NCBI RefSeq assembly: GCF_000389635.1
Contig: NC_021182.1
Location: forward strand, 930,001 to 994,000
DNA: 64,000 nt
Direction: 5' to 3'
From: Clostridium pasteurianum BC1
GTDB lineage: Bacteria > Bacillota > Clostridia > Clostridiales > Clostridiaceae
Numbering within the stretch: position 1 is the first letter of the stretch; every line of letters begins with the position of its first letter. Position numbers and translations under genes: made by a program. This document shows positions 8,720-17,757 of this stretch, piece by piece. The notes under the pieces were generated by a model. The model ran no database searches and had not been told where the DNA came from. It saw only the letters and a list, made by a program, of their open reading frames with translations.

Positions 8720-9943
8720 TTGACTGGAAAATTTAATTTAAAAGATATTATAGATATGGAGGAATTCCAAAAGATACAGGATGATATTGCCTATTCTACG
8801 GGCACGGCAATTATTACAACGGATTGCCATGGAAAACCATTGACCAGTCATAGTATGTGTACTGATTTTTGTAGAAATATTCGGGAAAAAAGTAATTTAA
8901 GAGACTTATGTGAGAAATGTGATTCTATAGGTGGACTAGAGTCAGTAAGGAGGGGAAGTCCATATATATATAAATGTCATATGGGAATTATAGATTTTGC
9001 AATTCCAATTATATTTAAAGGAGAATATCTTGGTAGTTTAATGGCAGGACAAGTCTTAACAGAGGAAAGTAAGCTTGAAGCATTGGAAAGTATTATTGAA
9101 ATCCATGAAAAAGCAGCTAATAAAGATAAAATTATGGATAAGTATAAAAATATACCTGTTATACCCTACGATAAAATTCAGGCCATTGCTAAAATGATCT
9201 TTAGTATAAGTAATTATATTGTAGATCAGGGAGCTTTAAAAATGCTGCAGCAAGAACTTAGCGAGAAAAATGTAAGATTTATGAAGGCTGAGAAGATTCA
9301 AACAGAACTTGAAAAGGAATTAAAAGATTCACAGTTAAAGGCATTGCAATCCCAAATTAATCCTCATTTTTTATTTAATACTTTAAACAGCATTTCAGCG
9401 CTGGCGTTAATTGAAGAAGCTCCAAGAACAAAGGAAGTTGTTTGCAATCTATCAGAAATTCTCCGATATACATTAAAAAAGACAAGTGCAGTTGTAGATT
9501 TAGAAGATGAAATTAATTACATTACTTCTTATTTAAATTTACAGAAAATAAGATTTGGTTCAAGACTAGAATTTCACATTGATGTAGATGATAAATATCA
9601 GAAAATAAAGATTCCATTTATGATTATACAGCCTTTTGTTGAAAATTCTATAATTCATGGAATAGGATTAAAAGAAGACGGTGGATTGATAAAAATTAAA
9701 GCATATAAATCTTGTAAAGCTTTAATTATATCTATTGAAGATAACGGAGTGGGTATTGATGAGGACAAACTGGAATTAATAAGCGGTGGAAAAGCCAGTG
9801 AAAAAGACTCTTCCCATGGAATTGGAATTGTCAATGTTAAGCAAAGAATGAATTATTTCTATGGAAAAAATTATTCTGTTGATATAACCAGTTCAGAAAA
9901 TAAAGGTACCAAAGTCAAAATAATATTGTTTAATAATATATAG
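8720..9943 (+). CDS. PocR-domain LytS/YesM-type sensor histidine kinase
   Basis: Sensor of a two-component pair. The TTG at 8720 is preferred because GGGGTGG lies 6 bases upstream; a TTG five codons earlier overlaps that site. The first 165 residues are a PocR sensory domain with its cysteine set (MCTDFC, LCEKCDS, YIYKCHMG), a fold linked to sensing small polyols or their metabolites. A coiled-coil linker leads to a His_kinase (LytS-type) domain with INPHFLFNTLNS (His216) and a HATPase with FVENSIIHG and SHGIGIVNV. There is no membrane segment, so it is cytosolic. The partner regulator at 11243-12058 is separated from it by glpF, and the neighbours are all glycerol genes. Glycerol or a glycerol-derived diol is the likely signal (inference). 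Confidence 0.88.
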   Translation: MTGKFNLKDIIDMEEFQKIQDDIAYSTGTAIITTDCHGKPLTSHSMCTDFCRNIREKSNLRDLCEKCDSIGGLESVRRGSPYIYKCHMGIIDFAIPIIFKGEYLGSLMAGQVLTEESKLEALESIIEIHEKAANKDKIMDKYKNIPVIPYDKIQAIAKMIFSISNYIVDQGALKMLQQELSEKNVRFMKAEKIQTELEKELKDSQLKALQSQINPHFLFNTLNSISALALIEEAPRTKEVVCNLSEILRYTLKKTSAVVDLEDEINYITSYLNLQKIRFGSRLEFHIDVDDKYQKIKIPFMIIQPFVENSIIHGIGLKEDGGLIKIKAYKSCKALIISIEDNGVGIDEDKLELISGGKASEKDSSHGIGIVNVKQRMNYFYGKNYSVDITSSENKGTKVKIILFNNI

Positions 9944-10072
9944 GTAAGCAAGAATTTACAAATATAAGACAAAATATTTTAATAACCATTTAATAATATA
10001 TTGTATCATATTAGATAGGGAAATTAATTTCGTAAAATAATTTTAAAGAGGGTGGAATTTTATTGTAAGAAT

Positions 10073-10086
10073 TGAAAACGTTTGCT
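10073..10086 (+). promoter_or_regulatory. Candidate catabolite-responsive element (cre)
   Basis: TGAAAACGTTTGCT matches the CcpA site consensus TGWAANCGNTNWCA with mismatches only near the 3' end. It lies about 250 bases before glpF. CcpA control of glycerol genes is common in Firmicutes, but this site is judged by eye only. Confidence 0.4.
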
Positions 10087-10103
10087 ATGGGGGCTTACTT
10101 AAT

Positions 10104-10304
10104 TATTTTATCCGATGACTACCCACTCTAATACTACCATCTTTTTCAAAGTGGAAGTAAAGAGTGGCTGCGTCCCTAGATAACGATTTTCACTAAAGGA
10201 CAACGATTTCTAAGTATGGAAAATAACGATACTAAGAAATCTGTTAGTAAGCATCAGAGGTCATAAACAAAAACTCCACTTGATGCTAAGAGCTCTGTTT
10301 ATGA
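10104..10304 (+). repeat. TATCCGATGACTA repeat, long form, upstream of glpF
   Basis: Begins TTTATCCGATGACTACCCAC and carries the AAGTGGAAGTAAAGAGTGGC core hairpin, GTCCCTAGATAACGA, an extra duplicated inner stretch, and the closing GCATCAGAGGTCATAAACAA / TTGATGCTAAG hairpin ending in CTCTGTTTAT. It aligns over most of its length with 49240-49384. No coding potential. It separates the candidate cre site from glpF. Confidence 0.75.
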
Positions 10305-10332
10305 GGTAAATTAACTTGAAAGGAAGATAGCT

Positions 10333-11037
10333 ATGTCAAAATTTATAGCCGAAATGTTAGGAACCATGATTCTCATTATCCTAGGCGATGGAGTTGTTGC
10401 CAATGTAGTATTAAATAAAACAAAAGCTGAAAATTCAGGATGGATAGTTATTACAACTGGATGGGCATTGGCAGTTGCTATACCTGTTTTTATATTTGGA
10501 AATATTAGCGGAGCCCATTTTAATCCAGCAGTAACAATTGGCCTGGCTGTAATAGGAAAATTTCCCTGGAATAGTGTACCCATATATGTAACTGCTCAAT
10601 TAACAGGTGCTTTTCTTGGGGCTGTAATAGTCTGGATATATTATAGACCTCATTTTAATGTTACGGAAAATCATGACGCAAAACTTTCTGTATTCTGTAC
10701 TCAGCCAGCTATTAGAGATACATTTTCAAATTTCATTTCTGAATTTATTGGTACCTTTATATTAGTTTTTTCAATATTGGGTATAGGAAATACACATATG
10801 GCGGAAGGGCTGTCACCTATAGTAGTTGGTTGTATTATCTGGGCAATTGGACTTACTTTAGGGGGAACAACAGGATATGCTATTAATCCTGTTAGAGATC
10901 TTGGGCCACGTATAGCCCACTATGTTTTGCCTATATATAAAAAAGGAAGCTCTGAATGGAGATATGCATGGATTCCAGTAATAGCACCTATATGTGGAGG
11001 AATAGTAGGGGCTGCATTGTATAAAATTTTATTTTGA
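10333..11037 (+). CDS. glpF: Glycerol uptake facilitator (aquaglyceroporin, MIP family)
   Basis: Channel for facilitated glycerol entry; cytoplasmic membrane, six helices. 234 residues. The first pore motif is SGAHFNPAVTIG. The second is GYAINPVRDLGPR, where the usual NPA reads NPV; the aspartate after the second box (RDLGPR) is the hallmark of glycerol-conducting members. GAAAGGAAGATAGCT precedes the ATG. It stands between the PocR kinase and its response regulator and upstream of glpK, so the whole island reads as an inducible glycerol uptake and oxidation system. Confidence 0.93.
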   Translation: MSKFIAEMLGTMILIILGDGVVANVVLNKTKAENSGWIVITTGWALAVAIPVFIFGNISGAHFNPAVTIGLAVIGKFPWNSVPIYVTAQLTGAFLGAVIVWIYYRPHFNVTENHDAKLSVFCTQPAIRDTFSNFISEFIGTFILVFSILGIGNTHMAEGLSPIVVGCIIWAIGLTLGGTTGYAINPVRDLGPRIAHYVLPIYKKGSSEWRYAWIPVIAPICGGIVGAALYKILF

Positions 11038-11242
11038 TTTTAATATATGTTGTACTCTTTCATATACTGTTGTGCTATGATTATTTTGAAAGTGTATAAT
11101 ATGTTATATAGTGCAATAGATTATATTTTATTAAAACGAGGTATTTTATTTAAATAAATATGGTATAGGTATCTAATATCAGTGATATATAATTTAAATA
11201 AATTGCAGATTATATAATATAAAAATTGTTCAGGTGATTTTT

Positions 11243-12058
11243 ATGTATAAAATATTATTAGTAGATGATGAAGAATTACAGAGAGAAGCTTTAAAAATTA
11301 TGTTAAAAAACTTTAAGGATGCAATAGAAGTTATAGGTGAGGCACAAAATGGTAGAGAAGCTATAGAATTGGATGAAAAATTAGATCCAGATATAATTTT
11401 TATGGATGTAAGAATTCCTGGAATAGATGGTATTAAAGCTTCAGAAATAATTAAAAATAGAAATCATAATAAAATAATTATAATGATTACAGCCTACGAT
11501 GATTTTAATTTAATTCACAAAGCTTTGCTACTAAATGTAAACGATTATATATTAAAGCCTGTAAGAGATGCACAATTAAATGAGGTTCTAAATACACAAA
11601 TTACCACATTAAAACTTCATGAAAATAAAAGAAAAAAAGCAGAGTTGAAATTAGCTGACAAGGATGGTTATGGCGAAAAAAATAAATTATGTTCTATGGA
11701 AAAGGATGAAGCAGATAAAGAAAATAGAAATTGCATAAATAAGGCTTTACAACCTGCACTAAAATATATAGAGGAAAATTACAGAGATGAAATAAGTCTG
11801 GAAAAGATGGCTAACGTTACTAATCTCAGTATGTATTATTTTAGCAGATTATTTAAAAAAGAAATAGGAATTAATTTTACAACTTACGTAAATCAATGCA
11901 AAATAAAAAAAGCAAAGGAAATGCTGAAATATACAGATATACCAATAGTGGATATAGCTGCAGAACTTGGATATTATGAATGTGGATATTTTACAAAAAT
12001 CTTTAAAAAAATTAATGGAATAACGCCCACTAATTATAGAAACATTATTAAAAAATAG
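11243..12058 (+). CDS. Response regulator, receiver plus AraC-type DNA-binding domain (YesN type)
   Basis: Partner of the PocR kinase at 8720-9943. The ATG at 11243 is used because AGGTGA lies 5 bases upstream. 271 residues. The receiver domain (1-125) has the acidic pair in LLVDDEE, the phospho-acceptor aspartate in IIFMDVRIPG and the conserved lysine in YILKPVRD. A charged linker follows, then a two-helix-turn-helix AraC domain (about 170-271) with the YFSRLFKKEIGINFTTYV and GYYECGYFTKIFKKINGITP signatures. It is likely the activator of glpF/glpK and the downstream oxidoreductases (inference from position). A strong terminator follows at once. Confidence 0.9.
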   Translation: MYKILLVDDEELQREALKIMLKNFKDAIEVIGEAQNGREAIELDEKLDPDIIFMDVRIPGIDGIKASEIIKNRNHNKIIIMITAYDDFNLIHKALLLNVNDYILKPVRDAQLNEVLNTQITTLKLHENKRKKAELKLADKDGYGEKNKLCSMEKDEADKENRNCINKALQPALKYIEENYRDEISLEKMANVTNLSMYYFSRLFKKEIGINFTTYVNQCKIKKAKEMLKYTDIPIVDIAAELGYYECGYFTKIFKKINGITPTNYRNIIKK

Positions 12059-12075
12059 GCTTATATAAAAAATAA

Positions 12076-12124
12076 AAAAGACTATCTTGAAATACATTGA
12101 TATGCATCTTAAGATAGTCTTTCT
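12076..12124 (+). terminator. Intrinsic terminator after the response regulator
   Basis: AAGACTATCTT (12078-12088) and AAGATAGTCTT (12111-12121) form a perfect 11-bp stem followed by a T-rich tail, so glpK has its own promoter. Confidence 0.8.
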
Positions 12125-12303
12125 ATATATTGGTGTAATATTTACAGCAGGACAAAAAAATAGTATACAACAAGATAATACTATTTTAAAATATAAATAA
12201 GACAATATACAACAAAAATAAAACAAAATACAATGATAAGGTTTTCAATAATTGTAGTATCATTTAATTAAGGAAAGATTTATTAAAATAGTGGGGTGGG
12301 AAA

Positions 12304-13806
12304 GTGAATAAATATGTAATGGCTTTAGATCAGGGAACTACAGGTTCAAAATGTATTATTTTTGATGAAGGTGGTAATATAGTCACCAGTGCACAAAAAG
12401 AATCTACTCAGATATATCCAAAAGCTGGATGGGTTGAACATAGTCCTATGGAAATATGGGCTACACAGTTCAGTGTGGCAGCGGAGGCAATGGCAAAAAG
12501 TAATATATTAGCTGAGGATATAGCAGGAATTGGTATAACAAATCAGAGAGAAACTACAATTATTTGGGATAAGAGAACGGGAGTCCCAGTATATAATGCA
12601 ATAGTTTGGCAGTGCAGAAGGACAGCAGAGTTCTGTGATGAACTTAGGGAACAAGGATTTGAAGATGTTATAAGAGAGAAAACAGGATTGATGCTGGATG
12701 CATATTTTTCAGCAACAAAAATTAAATGGATTTTGGATAATGTTCAAGGAGCCAGAGAGGAAGCAGAAAGAGGTAATTTATTATTTGGAAATGTGGATAC
12801 CTGGCTAATTTGGAATCTGACAAAGGGTAAGGTTCATGTAACCGATTACACAAATGCATCAAGAACTATGTTATATAATATTTACGACTTAAAGTGGGAT
12901 GATGAATTACTTGATATATTTGGTATTCCAAAATCTATGCTTCCAGAAGTAAAACCCTCCAGCTGTATTTATGGTAATACCGATGAAGTCATATTTGGGA
13001 AACCTATTCCCATATGTGGAGATGCAGGGGATCAACAGGCATCTTTGTTTGGCCAGACTTGCTTTAATGAAGGAACTGCAAAAAATACCTATGGTACTGG
13101 ATGCTTTATACTCTTAAATACAGGAGAGAAGGCTGTAAAATCTAAAAATGGCTTGATTACTACAATAGCTGCTGGAGTAAATGGAAAGATAGAATATGCA
13201 TTGGAAGGAAGCATATTTATGGGTGGAGCTTCCATTCAGTGGCTAAGAGATGAGCTTAGAATGATTAAAAGTGCAAAAGACACTGAAGAATACGCAGAGG
13301 CTGTAGAAGATACCAATGGAGTTTATGTAGTTCCTGCCTTTGTAGGACTTGGTGCTCCTTATTGGGATCCCTATGCAAGAGGTACTATAGTAGGGCTTAC
13401 GAGAGGTGCTAAAAAGGAACATTTAATCAGAGCCACATTAGAAGCTTTGGCATATCAGACCTATGACGTGTTAAAAGCTATGGAAGAGGATTCTGATATA
13501 AAATTGAAAATCTTAAAAGTAGATGGAGGAGCCTGCGTTAATAATTTCCTTATGCAGTTCCATGCTGATCTTTTAAATATCAAAGTAGACAGACCTAAAG
13601 TAGTACAGACTACGGCAATGGGAGCGGCTTATCTTGCAGGACTAGCAGTGGGATATTGGAAAGACAGAGAAGACATTACAAGAAACAGAGAAACCTCAAG
13701 AATATTTACTCCAAATATGGAAGAGTCAAAAAGAGAAGATTTATTGAAACATTGGCATGCAGCGGTAGATAGATCGAGGAATTGGTGTAATGCAAGTAAT
13801 GAATAA
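12304..13806 (+). CDS. glpK: Glycerol kinase
   Basis: Phosphorylates glycerol to sn-glycerol-3-phosphate with ATP; cytosolic FGGY-family kinase, 500 residues as usual. The N-terminal ATP-phosphate loop is [28 protein letters not shown] and the glycerol-binding [14 protein letters not shown] are followed by [14 protein letters not shown], the glycerol-kinase signature [12 protein letters not shown], and [17 protein letters not shown] near the C-terminus. The start is GTG at 12304 after GGGGTGGG. It begins the second glycerol transcript; the next gene starts 22 bases downstream. Confidence 0.97.
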   Translation: MNKYVMALDQGTTGSKCIIFDEGGNIVTSAQKESTQIYPKAGWVEHSPMEIWATQFSVAAEAMAKSNILAEDIAGIGITNQRETTIIWDKRTGVPVYNAIVWQCRRTAEFCDELREQGFEDVIREKTGLMLDAYFSATKIKWILDNVQGAREEAERGNLLFGNVDTWLIWNLTKGKVHVTDYTNASRTMLYNIYDLKWDDELLDIFGIPKSMLPEVKPSSCIYGNTDEVIFGKPIPICGDAGDQQASLFGQTCFNEGTAKNTYGTGCFILLNTGEKAVKSKNGLITTIAAGVNGKIEYALEGSIFMGGASIQWLRDELRMIKSAKDTEEYAEAVEDTNGVYVVPAFVGLGAPYWDPYARGTIVGLTRGAKKEHLIRATLEALAYQTYDVLKAMEEDSDIKLKILKVDGGACVNNFLMQFHADLLNIKVDRPKVVQTTAMGAAYLAGLAVGYWKDREDITRNRETSRIFTPNMEESKREDLLKHWHAAVDRSRNWCNASNE

Positions 13807-13828
13807 ATAAAAAATTGGGGGGTATAAA

Positions 13829-15259
13829 ATGTTTGATGTAATTATTATTGGAGCTGGCGTAATCGGTTGCAGTATAGCGAGAGAAATATCCAGATATGAT
13901 TTAAATATCTGTGTACTGGAAAAGGATATAGATGTTGCCAATGGAACCAGTAAAGCAAATAGCGGCATAGTGCATGCTGGCTATGATGCAAAATTTGGTT
14001 CACTTAAAGCAGAACTAAATGTTAAGGGAAATCAGATGTTTGATAGGCTATCTAGAGAATTAGATTTCCCTTTTAAAAGAAATGGATCTTTAGTACTTTG
14101 TTTTAATGAAAAAGATTTAGATAAATTGAGAGCAATAAAGGAAAATGGGGAAAGAAACGGAGTTAAAGATTTAAAAATACTTAATAGGGAAGAAGTAAAA
14201 GCCATAGAACCCATTATATCAAATAAGGTAGCTGCAGCCATGTATGCACCTACAGGTGGAATTGTATGTCCCTATGAGATGACTATAGCCTACGCAGAAA
14301 ATGCCTATGATAATGGAGTACAATTTCAGCTACTGACAGCTGTGGAGGACATAGTAAAAAATGATTCTCATTTTATTATAAAAACCAATAAAGGTGACTT
14401 TAGTGCAAAATTAGTTATAAATGCAGCGGGTTTATATGCAGATACAATAAATAATAGGTTAAGTGCAAATAAGTTTAATATTATACCAAGAAAAGGAGAG
14501 TATTGTCTGTTTGACAAGGATGCAAGAGACAATTTAGAAAAAACTTTATTTCAGCTTCCTACTGAAATGGGTAAGGGGGTACTTGTCACACCTACTGTGG
14601 ATGGAAATCTACTAATAGGACCTAATGCAATAGATATAGAAGATAAAGATGATCTTTCAACAACTGAAGAGGGTATAGATGATATCTTATCTAAGGCAAA
14701 GCTCACAATTGATACAATTCCAATGAGACAGGTAATAACTTCTTTTTCTGGACTTAGGGCTCATTCAGAATTAAATGATTTTATAATAGGTGAAGCTGAA
14801 GATGTGGATAATTTTATCAATGTTGCAGGAATTGAATCTCCAGGACTTTCCAGTGCGCCAGCCATTGCAGAAATGGTCAGGGATATAGTAGTACAGAAGC
14901 TTTCACCAGATAAGAATAAAGACTTTAATCCTATTAGAAAAGGCATTCCTAAATTTAGAGAATTGAGTAATGGGGAAAGATCAAAGCTGATAGCTGAAAA
15001 TAGAGCTTATGGAAGAATTGTTTGCAGGTGCGAGATTGTTACTGAAGGGGAAATTGTAAATTCAATTAAAAGACCTCTTGGAGCAAGAACTTTAGATGGT
15101 GTAAAAAGAAGAACCAGAGCAGGCATGGGTAAATGTCAATCAGGATTTTGTTCAAATAAAATAGTTGATATTTTATCAAGGGAGCTGCTCACATCTCCTG
15201 AAGATGTGAGCAAATTTGGCAGTGGTTCAAAGATACTAATAGGAAAAATAAAGGAATAG
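13829..15259 (+). CDS. FAD-dependent glycerol-3-phosphate dehydrogenase-like protein (DAO fold plus BFD-type Fe-S domain)
   Basis: Flavoprotein oxidoreductase of 476 residues that probably oxidises glycerol-3-phosphate to dihydroxyacetone phosphate. The dinucleotide-binding motif IIGAGVIGCSIARE is at the N-terminus, followed by the DAO-family substrate domain (NSGIVHAGYD, IESPGLSSAPAIA). The last about 80 residues form a bacterioferredoxin-type [2Fe-2S] domain with CRCEIVTEGEI and GKCQSGFC. This architecture, followed by a second FAD oxidoreductase and a DUF1667 protein, is the clostridial three-component glycerol-3-phosphate dehydrogenase arrangement. It replaces GlpABC or GlpD. Ribosome-binding site GGGGGG; directly after glpK. 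Confidence 0.88.
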   Translation: MFDVIIIGAGVIGCSIAREISRYDLNICVLEKDIDVANGTSKANSGIVHAGYDAKFGSLKAELNVKGNQMFDRLSRELDFPFKRNGSLVLCFNEKDLDKLRAIKENGERNGVKDLKILNREEVKAIEPIISNKVAAAMYAPTGGIVCPYEMTIAYAENAYDNGVQFQLLTAVEDIVKNDSHFIIKTNKGDFSAKLVINAAGLYADTINNRLSANKFNIIPRKGEYCLFDKDARDNLEKTLFQLPTEMGKGVLVTPTVDGNLLIGPNAIDIEDKDDLSTTEEGIDDILSKAKLTIDTIPMRQVITSFSGLRAHSELNDFIIGEAEDVDNFINVAGIESPGLSSAPAIAEMVRDIVVQKLSPDKNKDFNPIRKGIPKFRELSNGERSKLIAENRAYGRIVCRCEIVTEGEIVNSIKRPLGARTLDGVKRRTRAGMGKCQSGFCSNKIVDILSRELLTSPEDVSKFGSGSKILIGKIKE

Positions 15260-15313
15260 GATTATTTAATATTAGTAAAAAAGATTTGAACTCATACCAG
15301 ATAGCTATTGAAG

Positions 15314-15395
15314 TTTCTGTTTATCCGATGACTAGTCGCTGGATAATTCATCTAAACTTGGTGGTAGTACAAACTCCCACCAAGTAAGATTCATT
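15314..15395 (+). repeat. TATCCGATGACTA repeat, short form, inside the glycerol operon
   Basis: TTCTGTTTATCCGATGACTA, then CGCTGGATAATTCATCTAAA with the middle hairpin deleted, then a CTTGGTGG / CCACCAAG hairpin. It separates two genes of one metabolic unit and may act as a processing or stabilising structure in the shared mRNA. No terminator T-run follows. Confidence 0.7.
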
Positions 15396-15453
15396 GATCA
15401 ATAAGAAAGATAGCACTGGGATTTTAAAGTATAGAGAGAGGAAGGTTAGAATA

Positions 15454-16710
15454 ATGCAGCAATATGATATTGTAATTATTGGCGGGGGACCGGCAGGTCT
15501 TGCTGCTGCAATAAAGGCAAAAGAAGAGGGTATTGAAAATATATTGATACTGGAAAGAGATAATAAACTTGGCGGCATACTAAATCAATGTATTCATAAT
15601 GGATTTGGCATTCATACCTTTAAGGAAGAACTAACAGGACCCGAATACGCACAAAGATTTATAGATAAGGCAATTTATATGAAAATTCCTTATAAATTAA
15701 ATACCATGGTAATTGATTTAACAGAGGACAAAAAAATTACTGCAGTAAATGACGTAGATGGAATTATAGAAATCCAGGCTAAAGCTATTGTGTTAGCAAT
15801 GGGCTGTAGGGAGAGACCAAGGGGAGCTATTAATATACCTGGAAGCAGATGTGCAGGCGTATATTCAGCTGGTACTGCACAAAAGTTTGTAAATATAGAG
15901 GGGTATATGCCAGGAAAAGAAATTGTAATACTTGGTTCAGGTGATATTGGACTTATTATGGCAAGAAGAATGACCTTTGAAGGAGCTAAGGTAAAGGCAG
16001 TAGTCGAGGTGATGCCATATTCAGGAGGACTAAAGAGAAATATAGTTCAGTGTCTGGATGATTATGATATCCCACTTAAATTGTCTCATACAGTAACAAA
16101 TATAAAGGGTAAGGATAGAGTAGAGGGTGTTACCATAGCAGAAGTAGATAATAATAGAAAGCCAATTAAGGGAACTGAAGAATTTATTAGTTGTGACACT
16201 GTACTTTTATCTGTAGGACTTATACCAGAAAACGATCTTTCACAAAAGGCAGGGATTAAATTATCAAGGGTTACTTCAGGAGCTTTTGTGAATGAAAGTT
16301 TGCAAACCAGCGTGGAGGGCATATTTGCCTGTGGTAATGTGCTTCATGTACACGACTTAGTTGATAACGTTACTATTGAGAGCATGGCTGCAGGAGCAAA
16401 TGCCGCGGAATATGTGAAAGGTAAAAAATTTGATAATAAAGGCATAGAAATTGTGCCTTCTAATGGAGTAAGATATACTGTACCAACTTATATAAATAGG
16501 GAAAATGTAAAAAAAGCTGTAGATGTAAGATTTAGAGTCGGCGATGTATTTGAAAATAGCTATGTATCTGCCTATTTTGATAATGAAAGAGAAATTCATA
16601 TAAAAAAGAGTATTTTAACCCCAGGTGAAATGGAAACTATAAAAATTACAAAGCAGATGTTGGATAAACACAGTGATTGTAAGAAAATAGATGTAATGGT
16701 TGAGAGGTGA
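15454..16710 (+). CDS. FAD/NAD(P)-dependent oxidoreductase (thioredoxin-reductase-like fold), partner of the G3P dehydrogenase
   Basis: 418-residue pyridine-nucleotide disulfide oxidoreductase-fold protein. The ATG at 15454 is chosen for GAGAGAGGAAGG upstream; an in-frame ATG 60 bases earlier overlaps the repeat element. FAD-binding motif IVIIGGGPAGLAAAI, second dinucleotide-binding motif IVILGSGDIGLIMARR, and FAD C-terminal motif GIFACGNVLHVHDLVDN. LGGILNQCIHNGFG is a recurrent motif of this group. It overlaps functionally with the upstream G3P dehydrogenase and the downstream DUF1667 protein. The likely role is to pass electrons from glycerol-3-phosphate oxidation to NAD+ (inference from conserved gene order). 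Confidence 0.85.
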   Translation: MQQYDIVIIGGGPAGLAAAIKAKEEGIENILILERDNKLGGILNQCIHNGFGIHTFKEELTGPEYAQRFIDKAIYMKIPYKLNTMVIDLTEDKKITAVNDVDGIIEIQAKAIVLAMGCRERPRGAINIPGSRCAGVYSAGTAQKFVNIEGYMPGKEIVILGSGDIGLIMARRMTFEGAKVKAVVEVMPYSGGLKRNIVQCLDDYDIPLKLSHTVTNIKGKDRVEGVTIAEVDNNRKPIKGTEEFISCDTVLLSVGLIPENDLSQKAGIKLSRVTSGAFVNESLQTSVEGIFACGNVLHVHDLVDNVTIESMAAGANAAEYVKGKKFDNKGIEIVPSNGVRYTVPTYINRENVKKAVDVRFRVGDVFENSYVSAYFDNEREIHIKKSILTPGEMETIKITKQMLDKHSDCKKIDVMVER

Positions 16711-16716
16711 TAGAGT

Positions 16717-17085
16717 ATGAGTGAAGAGAGACAGTTAACCTGTATAGGATGTCCAAGGGGATGCTCTCTAAAAGTATATTTAGAGGGTACTACTGTAAAA
16801 AATGTAACTGGAAATGCCTGTAATAGAGGCTATGTATATGGCGAGAAGGAATGTACCAATCCAACTAGGATTGTGACTTCCTGCGTGAAAGTAAAGGATG
16901 GAGTTGAAAATGTTGTTTCTGTAAAGACTGAGCAGGATATTCCCAAAGGTAAAATATTTCAATGCCTGGAAGCACTTAAAGATGTAGTTGTAGAAGCACC
17001 TGTAGCAATAAATGATATAATAATAAGAGATGTGGCTGATACTGGTATAAATATTATAGCTACTAAAAATGTGGATGCAAAGTGA
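16717..17085 (+). CDS. DUF1667 cysteine-rich protein
   Basis: 122 residues, starting six bases after the preceding stop with GAGAGGTGA upstream. The N-terminal cysteine cluster LTCIGCPRGCSLKV, with further cysteines in NACNRGYVYGEKEC and VTSCVKV, suggests an iron-sulfur cluster. This is the DUF1667 family, which nearly always follows the two flavoproteins of anaerobic glycerol-3-phosphate oxidation. It probably serves as their small electron-transfer subunit (inference). It is the last gene of the glycerol operon. Confidence 0.88.
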   Translation: MSEERQLTCIGCPRGCSLKVYLEGTTVKNVTGNACNRGYVYGEKECTNPTRIVTSCVKVKDGVENVVSVKTEQDIPKGKIFQCLEALKDVVVEAPVAINDIIIRDVADTGINIIATKNVDAK

Positions 17086-17154
17086 AATTCAAACTAGCTT
17101 GCTTAATTATAAATAAACAAGTTCGGGATTTAACATTCTCCTCCATCAATATAT

Positions 17155-17292
17155 TTATTTTTTCTTATCAGATTTATAGATAACTATTCCAATGATAGTT
17201 AATGCAATAATAAATGAAATAATGACAATTGATCCCATGACGAGATTTATATGACCACTACGCTCTATTGAATTAAAAAAATTATTTAACAT
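17155..17292 (-). CDS. Small single-pass membrane protein
   Basis: 45 residues: MLNNFFNSIERSGHINLVMG, then the hydrophobic helix SIVIISFIIALTIIGIVIY, then KSDKKK. The ATG at 17292 has GGAGTG about 7 bases upstream and the charge distribution fits an N-out, C-in anchor. No family is recognised. It lies convergent to the glycerol operon with a 69-base gap. The combination of start site, helix and positive tail makes it a plausible real gene. Confidence 0.5.
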   Translation of the reverse strand: MLNNFFNSIERSGHINLVMGSIVIISFIIALTIIGIVIYKSDKKK

Positions 17293-17424
17293 TTATATTC
17301 ACTCCATATTATATTTACATTGAATAAACATAGTGTTTCCTATTTTTTAATATTTATGAATAATTGATTGCATTATTTAAATAAATATGGTAATATATGT
17401 ATGAAATATAATCAACCTATTTGT

Positions 17425-17456
17425 GGGTAGTTCGTAATGACTACCTATTTTTTTGT
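17425..17456 (+). terminator. Hairpin with T-tract, 340 bases past the glycerol operon
   Basis: GGGTAGT (17425-17431) and ACTACCT (17440-17446) form a stem with one G-T pair, followed by ATTTTTTT. It may end a plus-strand transcript or a short RNA. The rest of 17293-17757 is AT-rich with no gene. Confidence 0.5.
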
Positions 17457-17757
17457 GCAAAAGAAAAAATATATTTATGTGAATGTGTTATTAAGAATTA
17501 TTTATTTGATAAAAGCTGGCAGCCTTTTGTTATAGTGTAAGAAATCAGCACTAAATATGGATTTATATAGTGCATTTTTAACTAAAAAACTAAAGTTCAC
17601 AAAAAAATTAAAATTAAGCATAGAAATATTCTGTACTTAAAGCTATAATTTATAATAAGCTATGTTGGCTGTGTTTACAAGTTTTATGAAATATATTATA
17701 TGTACATAAAATTTAAATAAAAAGCATATGAAAATAATGAATTGATTATTTTCAAAG

